The translations under genes and the position numbers were made by a program. A DNA stretch of 12,124 bases, taken from contig CAZHIZ010000103.1 of NCBI GenBank assembly GCA_964532875.1, forward strand, positions 1 to 12,124, in the 5' to 3' direction. This document shows positions 6,191-12,124 of the stretch, piece after piece. The notes beneath the pieces were generated by a model that saw only the letters and a list, made by a program, of their open reading frames with translations, made no database searches and was not told the DNA's origin. This DNA is from Caldithrix sp964532875. Lineage in GTDB: Bacteria > Calditrichota > Calditrichia > Calditrichales > Calditrichaceae. Each line of letters opens with the position of its first letter. The stretch's first letter is position 1.

Positions 6191-7231
6191 ATGAAAGCCA
6201 TTCGCATTCATGAACACGGCGGATATGAGGTTTTAAAAGTCGAAGACGTTATGATGCCCGCCATCGAAGCGAATGAAGTGTTAATCAATGTGGCGGCCGC
6301 CGCCTTGAATCATCTGGATTTGTGGGTACGCCAGGGAATCCCCGGAGTAAGTCTGCCGCAAATCATGGGCAGCGAAGCGTCCGGAATTATTGTGGAAGTC
6401 GGTGAAGTGGCTCACGATCGCTACCATTTCGAAAAGGGCGACGAAGTATTTACCGTGCCCATTCGCACTTGCGGGCACTGCTTTCATTGCCTTTCGGGTG
6501 AAGAAAATTTATGTGACGAATTTGCCATCCCGGGTGAGAACGAGGAAGGTGTGCAAGCGGAATACATTGCCGTGCCGGCCGATTTTGTTTTCAAAAAACC
6601 TAAAAATTTAAATTGGGAAGAAACGGCTGCTTTCCCTTTGGCCGGCATGACGGCCTACCACATGCTGTCAACAAAAGCACAGGTACGTCCCGAACATCGC
6701 GTATTAATTTACGGAGCCTCTTCCGGTGTGGGCAGTTCCGCCATCCAGATTGCCAAAGCATTCGGAGCCAGTGTCATTACAACGGCGGGTAGTGCGGAAA
6801 AAGCGGAACTGGCCTTAAAATTAGGTGCCGATCATGTCATTCGCTACGATCAGCAATCTGTAGGCCAGGCGGTTAAAGATTGGACCGCTGGCCAGGGAGT
6901 GGACATTGTTATTGAACACACCGGCGAAAGTACCTGGGCCGATACTCTGCGTGCCGTTCGTCGCGGCGGTAAAATTGTAACCTGCGGTGCAACAACCGGG
7001 CCGCACGTTAAGATTGATTTACGCGCTCTGTTCATCAAACAACAACAAATCATCGGTTCGACCATGGGCACGCGCCGCGATCTCATCGATCTGATAGCAC
7101 TCATTGAACGCAATAAATTCAAACCGATCATTTCGAAAGTCTTCCCCTTCGAACAGGTCGCCGAGGCCCATCGTTTTTTGCAGGAAGGTAAGGCCTTCGG
7201 CAAAGTGGTTCTTAAATTTGCATCCATTTAA
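6191..7231 (+). CDS. Zinc-binding medium-chain dehydrogenase (quinone oxidoreductase-like)
   Basis: A 346-residue NAD(P)H-dependent oxidoreductase of the medium-chain dehydrogenase/reductase superfamily. The N-terminal GroES-like domain covers about 1-150 and the Rossmann domain about 150-300, with the nucleotide-binding GASSGVGS at 175-182. The four structural-zinc cysteines are present: C94, C97, C100 and C108. The catalytic-zinc ligands of classical alcohol dehydrogenases are not: the usual Cys-His before Asp-Leu reads N40-H41, and the GHE motif reads GSE (60-62). This combination fits the quinone-reductase/enoyl-reductase-like subgroup that keeps only structural zinc. Natural substrate unknown. 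AAGGAAGGAG lies seven bases before the ATG. It is the second gene after the membrane protein and is followed by an intrinsic terminator. Confidence 0.92.
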   Translation: MKAIRIHEHGGYEVLKVEDVMMPAIEANEVLINVAAAALNHLDLWVRQGIPGVSLPQIMGSEASGIIVEVGEVAHDRYHFEKGDEVFTVPIRTCGHCFHCLSGEENLCDEFAIPGENEEGVQAEYIAVPADFVFKKPKNLNWEETAAFPLAGMTAYHMLSTKAQVRPEHRVLIYGASSGVGSSAIQIAKAFGASVITTAGSAEKAELALKLGADHVIRYDQQSVGQAVKDWTAGQGVDIVIEHTGESTWADTLRAVRRGGKIVTCGATTGPHVKIDLRALFIKQQQIIGSTMGTRRDLIDLIALIERNKFKPIISKVFPFEQVAEAHRFLQEGKAFGKVVLKFASI

Positions 7232-7272
7232 AAAGCACGTTTTATTTTCTCGCACAACCTGGTTCGGTCGAT

Positions 7273-7306
7273 AAGAAAGCTTCTCGCAAGGGGAGCTTTC
7301 TTTATT
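7273..7306 (+). terminator. Intrinsic terminator after the dehydrogenase
   Basis: A 13-base stem (7273-7285 with 7290-7302, two G-T wobbles) is capped by a GCAA tetraloop of the stable GNRA class and followed by TTTATT. It lies about 40 bases after the stop codon. Confidence 0.85.
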
Positions 7307-7386
7307 GGCCCGGCACGACAGGGCAAGTAATAACCGGCGTCCGTTCGTTTATCTCCGTTTTTATTCGGAAAAAATAGATTAACATT

Positions 7387-7415
7387 TTGACCTTTTTTGC
7401 ATCTAACTATTGAAT
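7387..7415 (+). promoter_or_regulatory. Candidate promoter of the DksA-like gene
   Basis: TTGACC (7387-7392), 17-base spacer, TTGAAT (7410-7415). The -35 is good at five of six, the -10 only four of six. It would give a leader of about 50 bases; GGGAGG (7457-7462) is the ribosome site. Confidence 0.38.
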
Positions 7416-7469
7416 TGGAGAAAACAATATTTTTAAATTTGTGCACGGTTAAATACGGGAGGCAAAATA

Positions 7470-7844
7470 ATGAGCCCGGAAAAATTGCATGAATTTAAAA
7501 ATCTTTTGTTGCAAAAACGCGAAGAAACGCTTCATGAGCGTGACCGTTTAAAAGAACTGTTGCAAACACTCAATGACGAAGAAGAAGATTTTGCTAAAAA
7601 TGCTTACAAATTCACCGAATTCGGAACCGATACCATGAATCGCGAACAATCGTTCATGTTCTTGGCCCGATACGAAAAATATTTGCAACAAATCGATGCG
7701 GCTTTGGAACGCATTGAAAACGGCACCTACGGCATTTGTCGTGTGTGCGGCAAGGAAATTGAGGAAGCCCGTCTGCGAGCCGTTCCCACTACCACTATTT
7801 GCGTTACCTGTAAACAAAAAGAACACCATCTCGTCCATTATTGA
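7470..7844 (+). CDS. DksA/TraR-type zinc-finger protein
   Basis: A 124-residue cytosolic protein. Residues about 2-85 are a charged, helical region expected to form the antiparallel coiled coil. The C-terminus holds a four-cysteine zinc finger: C90-x2-C93-x17-C111-x2-C114 within GICRVCG and CVTCK, preceded by the IENGTYGIC segment typical of the family. DksA proteins enter the RNA polymerase secondary channel and, with ppGpp, modulate initiation. Here the coiled-coil tip lacks the DxxDxA motif: aligned without gaps from the zinc finger, those positions read K47, E50 and G52. The protein may therefore not act as classical DksA. GGGAGG lies seven bases before the ATG. It appears monocistronic. 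Confidence 0.9.
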   Translation: MSPEKLHEFKNLLLQKREETLHERDRLKELLQTLNDEEEDFAKNAYKFTEFGTDTMNREQSFMFLARYEKYLQQIDAALERIENGTYGICRVCGKEIEEARLRAVPTTTICVTCKQKEHHLVHY

Positions 7845-7849
7845 TGCGC

Positions 7850-7894
7850 AGGAAAATCCTCTTTTTTCTCACTGCAAAACAGTGGACGCTTTTT
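7850..7894 (+). terminator. Possible terminator region of the DksA-like gene
   Basis: Two weak elements: AGGA/TCCT (7850-7860) followed by CTTTTTT (7861-7867), and CACTG/CAGTG (7870-7884) followed six bases later by TTTTT (7890-7894). Neither has a long stem. One or both may end the message. Confidence 0.35.
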
Positions 7895-7931
7895 AAATGA
7901 TTAAACCTGAACTCTCGCTGGGGAAAAGCAA

Positions 7932-8009
7932 TCTTTCAAAGATCGAATTTTAAAACCCGAACAATATTCGATGTCGTCAATCCTGCCGAATGGATTCGGC
8001 AATATTGCC
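7932..8009. repeat. Cluster of four inverted repeats in a gene-free region
   Basis: TCTTT-C-AAAGA (7932-7942), ATCGAAT with ATTCGAT (7942-7948 and 7966-7972), TGCCGAAT-GG-ATTCGGCA (7984-8001) and the palindrome GGCAATATTGCC (7998-8009), which runs into TTTTT. All arms are perfect. The last two overlap and cannot fold at the same time. The gene-free stretch 7845-8260 otherwise shows only terminator and promoter candidates. It could be a structured RNA, an operator array or a decayed element; the function is unknown. Confidence 0.5.
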
Positions 8010-8176
8010 TTTTTGTTAAAGTGAACATTAAAGAGTATTTTTGCTTTCCTTTTACTTCCAGCCTTTGCAATAACGGCCTTCCCGATATCTTTTTGAAGAT
8101 TCAAATGGTTCAGGCCGCGGATGGCATCATGTTTGCAAAAAATCTTAATCTGTGAATTTTTTAGGCAAAAAATTCG

Positions 8177-8206
8177 TTTACGGAAATCGGAATCTTTGTG
8201 TAAACT
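8177..8206 (+). promoter_or_regulatory. Candidate promoter of the outer-membrane receptor gene
   Basis: TTTACG (8177-8182), 18-base spacer, TAAACT (8201-8206). Its -10 with following Ts (TAAACTTTTT) is the same ten bases as at the nifU-like cluster promoter. AAGGAAGG near 8248-8255 is the ribosome site for the ATG at 8261. Confidence 0.4.
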
Positions 8207-8260
8207 TTTTTTGCGATTAAGCGTACATAACGCATTACTTTAGCCACAAGGAAGGGAACA

Positions 8261-10708
8261 ATGCAATCTAAAATAGTTTTTCTTTTTGTATTTTGGCTTA
8301 CCGGTTTTTCGCTACTTGGGGCACAGCCTGCACGTCATTGGTCCAAAGCCCGTTTTAAGGGCAGTATCAGCGGTTTTGTCTTCGACGACGAGCAAAAAGT
8401 GCCCATCGAATATGCCAATATCATTCTTTATTCCCTGCGTGATTCGTCGCAAGTAACGGGAACCGTCACGAACAAAGAGGGATATTTCAAACTGGAAAAT
8501 ATCCTGCCGGGCCGCTACTATCTGGATGTGGATTTTATCGGATTTTACAAAAAACGTTTTTCCGATATTCGAATCGGCCCGCGTCATCGTGATGTTAATC
8601 TGAAGCAGATTTTTCTGCAACCGGCGCTCATGACCGGTCAGACGGTTACCGTGGAAGCCAATCGCACCCCGATTACTTATCAGATCGACAAAAAAGTCAT
8701 CAATGTCAGCCAGCAAGCCACCTCTCTTTCGGGCACGGCCGTGGATGTGTTGGAAAATGTACCTTCGGTGGATGTGGACATCGACGGAAACGTCAAATTG
8801 CGGGGCAGCGGAAGTTTTCAGGTGCTTATCGATAACAAACCCACCATTTTGGATCCCAGCGAGGCATTACGTCTGATCCCGGCCAGCAGCATCAAGGATA
8901 TCGAAATCATCACCAATCCTTCCGCCAAATACGATCCCGACGGTGTGGCGGGTATTATTAATATCGTCCTGAAAAAAAACAAACTACGCGGCATCAGCGG
9001 CATGTTCAATGCCAGCGGAGGTACCTACGGACGCTACGGAAGTGACGGTTTAATCAGCTATCGCCACAAAAACCTTGTTTTGAATGTAGCAGCCAATTAC
9101 AATCGGCGCAACTTCCCGGGACATCAAAAATTAATTCGCCGTACCGAAAACGATGATCGTACCTATTTAACCAATTCTGTGGGTGATTCGCGCTGGACGA
9201 TGATTCCTTACGGACTGCGCCTTGGTCTGGACATGGACCTTAGCCATTGGGATATGCTAAGCGTCGGAGGCCGCATTGGTAACCGCAGCATGGAACGCAA
9301 ATACGATCTGACTTACCGGGAAACACTTCCTTCTTCCAATATTCCTAGAGAATATTTAAGTAACGATTTCTGGCGTCTTTCCGGCGATTATTATGCCTTG
9401 AATATGACCTATCGTCATAAGTGGCCGCAAAAGGATCATGAATTCAATGCACAAATCATCTTTAATAAACGCACAGGTAACGAAAAAGAAACCAATTCTT
9501 TGCGCTTGCTTAGCGGCGAATTAACCCGCAGCCAGCTAACGCTTCAGGACGGGCCCGGGACGGGCTGGCGCATCAAGGCCGATTACTCCCACCCTTTTGG
9601 AGAAACAGCCAAACTCGAAACCGGCTACCAAAGTCGATTGCATCGTTCGACGGACGAATCGCGTTTGTACGATTTTGATTTGCCCAGCCAGCACTATGTT
9701 TTTCAACCGCTTTTTAGCCACAAAGCGCAAAGCCGTCGCGATATCCATTCTCTGTACAGTACTTTTTCTTCGCGTTGGGCCGCGTTGGGATATCAAATCG
9801 GGGTGCGGGCCGAATACACCTACCGCCACATTGCCGTAGACGATTCACAATCGTTTACCATTGATCGCTGGGATGTGTATCCCACGGTTCATTTATCCTA
9901 TCACTTTGCCAACGGGCGACAAATCATGGCCAGCTACACGCGGCGCATCCGCCGGGCCCGGCCATGGTACCTGGAGCCGTTTTTGACCTGGACCGATGCC
10001 TACAATGTCAGGCGGGGCAATCCGGGATTAAAACCCGAATACGTGGATTCCTACGAAATGGGTCATCAAATCTTTTTCGGTAAAAGTTTGCTTTCATTGG
10101 AAGCGTATTATCGCCTGACCCATAACAAAGTAGAGCGTGTCCGTTCGGTTTATGCGGGCCATTCCAATGTCATTTTACAAACTTTCGAAAATGTGGGTAA
10201 GGATTACTCATTGGGCCTGGAGTTCTTGCTGAATCGGGATATTTTAAAATGGTGGAGTTTGAATTACATGGCTACTCTGTATCAATATCGGGTGGAAGGT
10301 AGCCTGAATTCGCAGGATTTCTCACGAGAAAGTTTCAATTGGGGAGTGCGCCTGAATAATGATTTCCATTTAAATAAAAACACCCGCGTGCAGGCCAATT
10401 TACGGTACAGAAGCCCCACCGTTACTTCACAGGGACGCACCGAGTCGTTTTATAGCATCGATCTGGCTATTAAGCGGCAATTCTTTAAGCGCAAACTTTC
10501 TCTTACCTTGCAAGCACGTGATTTATTTAACACCATGCATCATGCGTACACGTCCCAAGGAGCGGACTTTTACTACTATCGTTATATGGATCATCCGGGG
10601 CCGCTGCTTTCGCTTACTTTAAGTTGGATATTCAATAACTACAAACAGCAACGCCGGCCCAACGGGAACGGCGAAGATAATTACGGTGGCGAGCAAGATT
10701 TATTTTAA
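8261..10708 (+). CDS. TonB-dependent receptor-like outer-membrane beta-barrel protein
   Basis: An 815-residue outer-membrane protein. Residues 1-21 are a signal peptide (hydrophobic core IVFLFVFWLTGFSLLGA, likely cut near AQ). Residues about 35-120 form a carboxypeptidase-regulatory-like beta-sandwich (SGFVFDDEQKVPIEYANI through NKEGYFKLENILPGRYYL), residues about 140-240 a TonB plug domain (DVLENVPSVDVDIDGNVKLRG-type segment, then SIKDIEIITNPSAKYDPDG), and about 241-795 a barrel of alternating aromatic strands matching the OMP_b-brl_3 family common in Bacteroidota and relatives. After the final strand LSLTLSWIFNNY there is a short hydrophilic tail rich in N, G and E, also usual in this family. 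It presumably imports or senses an unknown ligand. There is no SusD-like partner, TonB or ABC gene nearby, so substrate cannot be guessed. Alone in its transcription unit; converges with the glycosylase gene. Confidence 0.93.
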   Translation: MQSKIVFLFVFWLTGFSLLGAQPARHWSKARFKGSISGFVFDDEQKVPIEYANIILYSLRDSSQVTGTVTNKEGYFKLENILPGRYYLDVDFIGFYKKRFSDIRIGPRHRDVNLKQIFLQPALMTGQTVTVEANRTPITYQIDKKVINVSQQATSLSGTAVDVLENVPSVDVDIDGNVKLRGSGSFQVLIDNKPTILDPSEALRLIPASSIKDIEIITNPSAKYDPDGVAGIINIVLKKNKLRGISGMFNASGGTYGRYGSDGLISYRHKNLVLNVAANYNRRNFPGHQKLIRRTENDDRTYLTNSVGDSRWTMIPYGLRLGLDMDLSHWDMLSVGGRIGNRSMERKYDLTYRETLPSSNIPREYLSNDFWRLSGDYYALNMTYRHKWPQKDHEFNAQIIFNKRTGNEKETNSLRLLSGELTRSQLTLQDGPGTGWRIKADYSHPFGETAKLETGYQSRLHRSTDESRLYDFDLPSQHYVFQPLFSHKAQSRRDIHSLYSTFSSRWAALGYQIGVRAEYTYRHIAVDDSQSFTIDRWDVYPTVHLSYHFANGRQIMASYTRRIRRARPWYLEPFLTWTDAYNVRRGNPGLKPEYVDSYEMGHQIFFGKSLLSLEAYYRLTHNKVERVRSVYAGHSNVILQTFENVGKDYSLGLEFLLNRDILKWWSLNYMATLYQYRVEGSLNSQDFSRESFNWGVRLNNDFHLNKNTRVQANLRYRSPTVTSQGRTESFYSIDLAIKRQFFKRKLSLTLQARDLFNTMHHAYTSQGADFYYYRYMDHPGPLLSLTLSWIFNNYKQQRRPNGNGEDNYGGEQDLF

Positions 10709-10730
10709 TGAATGCTAACGAGTATTAAGC

Positions 10731-11453
10731 TTACAACCAGGAGAATCCCGTCTTAGCCTCGATTTCAACAAACGGAGAATAGGTCGGTTGTTCGGGCTTT
10801 AAGAATTGGTGAATGAACGTAGGATGATTGAACTTTAAAATTTTAGCCGGATCGTCAATGCTTTTTTGAATGGCAGGAAGCCACTGTTGCGCTTTTCTGC
10901 CCCATAATATGTAAAAGGGGCTGGGCTTGCGGGCGTTCAGGGCCTGAATTAGAGCCAGATGAAAAGGCCGCCAAAATGCGAAATGCTTTTTTTTCTCTTG
11001 AAACGTGCTAAAAGTCAAGGCAACATTAACCAGTAACACGCCATGATCCAACCAATGTCGGAATAAATCACCCGGGCCTTTAATTCCTTGTTCAAGGGCA
11101 ATTTCACGACATCGGCTAAGGGGGGTGCCATACGTGGCCAAACCGTGGGCAATCAACAAAGCCTTTAAAATGTTTTTCATGGAATTGCCCACCGTGCGAT
11201 CGTTCCAATCTTTAATTTGTGCATCCCAAAACGCCACACCGTTAGCCGAAGAGCGGCGCGGATAAGGGTCTTCACCGTAAAGAACACAGCAAACTTTTTG
11301 CGGGGGGACCACGGTAAAAACATGAAATATGCGCTCTTTTGCCGGAATGACCGTTTGCAAAGAGCCCAAGAAGGAATCCAGTTGTTCGTAAAAAGAGGCT
11401 AAATCAAGATACGGGTTTAAAAATGCTTCCCAATTTTCAGGCAAACGCGGCAT
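10731..11453 (-). CDS. Uracil-DNA glycosylase, family-1-like and divergent
   Basis: A 240-residue DNA-repair glycosylase expected to excise uracil from DNA. Alignment by eye to family-1 Ung finds the main catalytic positions: D62 and Y64 in GEDPYP (Ung GQDPYH), F75 in NGVAFWD, N143 in VLLVNVALTF and H210 in NHPTF, plus the structural LWGRKAQ at 183-189. Differences are Q to E at 61, H to P at 65, and the DNA-intercalation loop HPSPLS replaced by HPTFIH. The start at 11451-11453 is preferred: GGAAGGA lies five bases upstream, whereas an in-frame ATG at 11556-11558 lacks a good ribosome site and would add 35 residues with no resemblance to Ung. No partner genes. The 22 bases separating it from the convergent receptor gene contain no clear terminator. 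Confidence 0.85.
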   Translation of the reverse strand: MPRLPENWEAFLNPYLDLASFYEQLDSFLGSLQTVIPAKERIFHVFTVVPPQKVCCVLYGEDPYPRRSSANGVAFWDAQIKDWNDRTVGNSMKNILKALLIAHGLATYGTPLSRCREIALEQGIKGPGDLFRHWLDHGVLLVNVALTFSTFQEKKKHFAFWRPFHLALIQALNARKPSPFYILWGRKAQQWLPAIQKSIDDPAKILKFNHPTFIHQFLKPEQPTYSPFVEIEAKTGFSWL

Positions 11454-11458
11454 GAATG

Positions 11459-11465
11459 TCCTTCC
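11459..11465 (-). promoter_or_regulatory. Ribosome binding site deciding the glycosylase start
   Basis: GGAAGGA on the minus strand, five bases before the ATG at 11451-11453. It supports the 240-residue form. Confidence 0.6.
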
Positions 11466-11558
11466 AAGAATAAAAAAATCAAATTTGCCACACGGAGCAA
11501 TCGGATGCAAATGAGAATTAACAGTGTCTCTCTTTGTATTACGAATGATTCGCTTCAT

Positions 11559-11819
11559 TTCCGTATTAAACGAATGCCTTTAGACGATATTTTAATTGGC
11601 TCGGCGGCTTAGCACGGTTTTAATTAAAATGACTCAATCCATGTTGTTCACAAAAATCAATTTCGGTAAAGTCGGGTTTCTGTTAAGGCAAGTCATTAAA
11701 ATTTGATGTATTAAAAAATTAAATGATGGGGAATCGGCGTTTCATAAAATTCGTTGTTCGTTTTTTGGGTTTCGTATCGATGGTAACCGCTATTTTATCG
11801 GCCCATGTTAATAGATGAC
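11559..11819. other. Gene-free AT-rich spacer
   Basis: No credible coding frame. It contains a 12-base palindrome, TTTTAATTAAAA, at 11618-11629 and short TCATT/AATGA arms at 11693-11697 and 11722-11726. No clear terminator follows the gene ending at 11820, and no convincing promoter for the glycosylase was found. Confidence 0.5.
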
Positions 11820-12124
11820 TTACACTAATTTTTTCTGCGACAAATTTTGCTCAAAAGCCCGCGCATTCTCGGATTGTTGCAATTCATACAGAATTTTTTC
11901 CAGTGTTTTCTCGTTGCGCACTTTGGAAATTTTCTCTTCCAACCCCTTGGCGCTTTGACCGAACTTCGCATCCATTAAAATTTTTATGGCCTGGCGTAAG
12001 CCTTCAATTCTTCCTTCCTGTTTTCCTTCTTGTATTCCTTTGCGCTCGGCATACATGATGTACGGCATTCTTTTTTGCTCCTCTTTTTGTTTAACTTCTT
12101 CGTACAAACGGTCATCCAACGATT
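11820..12124 (-). CDS. C-terminal part of an Rpn/PD-(D/E)XK transposase-like nuclease family protein (partial)
   Basis: The frame is open to the window edge, so the 5' part lies outside; about 100 C-terminal residues are seen. The tail is highly charged, with KGIQEGKQEGRIEGLRQAIK (a glycine-spaced EGxxEG helix), then a segment like LMDAKFGQSAKGLEEKISKV and a final helix ending in LYELQQSEN. This layout is common at the C-terminus of Rpn-type recombination-promoting nucleases and PD-(D/E)XK family transposase-like proteins. The catalytic domain is not visible, so the call rests on the tail alone. A TTG at 12117-12119 could be misread as a start, but the frame continues upstream of it. These genes are often multicopy and linked to mobile DNA; no terminal repeats are visible here. 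Confidence 0.55.
   Translation of the reverse strand, partial: SLDDRLYEEVKQKEEQKRMPYIMYAERKGIQEGKQEGRIEGLRQAIKILMDAKFGQSAKGLEEKISKVRNEKTLEKILYELQQSENARAFEQNLSQKKLV

Noticed and set aside
7228..7446. 72-residue minus-strand frame between the dehydrogenase and DksA-like genes
   Set aside because: Crosses the clear intrinsic terminator and the promoter candidate; no motif or ribosome site.
7901..8104. 67-residue minus-strand frame in the gene-free stretch after the DksA-like gene
   Set aside because: TTG start, no ribosome site, no recognisable domain, and the inverted repeats run through it. A small peptide cannot be fully excluded.
8312..8716. 134-residue minus-strand frame
   Set aside because: Antisense to the N-terminal domains of the outer-membrane receptor; composition and lack of motifs mark it as a shadow.
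11454..11558. N-terminal extension of the uracil-DNA glycosylase
   Set aside because: Poor ribosome site at the upstream ATG, and a good one exactly before the inner ATG.
11820..12124. A complete small protein starting at the TTG at 12117-12119
   Set aside because: The frame stays open to the window edge and the sequence looks like the tail of a longer protein.

Overview
The window looks like a fragment of a draft genome or metagenome bin from a Gram-negative bacterium of the FCB group (Bacteroidota, Calditrichota, Ignavibacteria and relatives). The evidence is a carboxypeptidase-regulatory-like TonB-dependent outer-membrane receptor, a periplasmic PBP4-type peptidase, and a BFN-UVR nuclease next to a NifU-type Fe-S protein. 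GC is moderate, intergenic DNA is AT-rich, and Shine-Dalgarno sites are clear. A Calditrichota-like host is my best guess, not proven. The content is mostly housekeeping. I see no rRNA, tRNA, CRISPR array, prophage or complete mobile element.

Layout. From 57 to 1808 a minus-strand cluster runs nifU-like, then BFN-UVR, then a metallo-beta-lactamase-fold hydrolase, with small gaps and a candidate promoter at 1841-1868. From 2076 to 4136 a minus-strand pair follows: dacB (PBP4-type D-Ala-D-Ala carboxypeptidase/endopeptidase), then a STAS-domain protein. dacB is interrupted by 100 Ns. The 55 bases on each side of the Ns are identical, and removing the Ns plus one copy restores one uninterrupted 488-residue frame with signal peptide and SxxK motif, so the gap is almost certainly an assembly artefact. 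From 4362 to 5534 lies serC (minus) with a strong intrinsic terminator.

A 128-base divergent region with overlapping candidate promoters separates serC from a plus-strand pair: a six-helix LiaF-like membrane protein and a medium-chain dehydrogenase (5663-7231), closed by a terminator with a GCAA loop. A DksA/TraR-type zinc-finger protein follows (7470-7844). Next is a 416-base gene-free stretch dense in inverted repeats (7870-8009), leading to the large outer-membrane receptor (8261-10708). This converges, with only 22 bases between, on a divergent family-1-like uracil-DNA glycosylase (minus, 10731-11453). At the right edge is the 3' end of a minus-strand gene whose EGKQEG-type tail resembles Rpn/PD-(D/E)XK transposase-like nucleases.

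The genes do not form one pathway. They cover Fe-S assembly, serine biosynthesis, cell-wall remodelling, redox metabolism, transcription control, outer-membrane transport and DNA repair. I found no convincing new multi-gene system. The points most worth a second look are the false gap in dacB, the inverted-repeat cluster downstream of the DksA-like gene, the altered motifs of the uracil-DNA glycosylase and DksA-like protein, and the overlapping serC/membrane-protein promoters.
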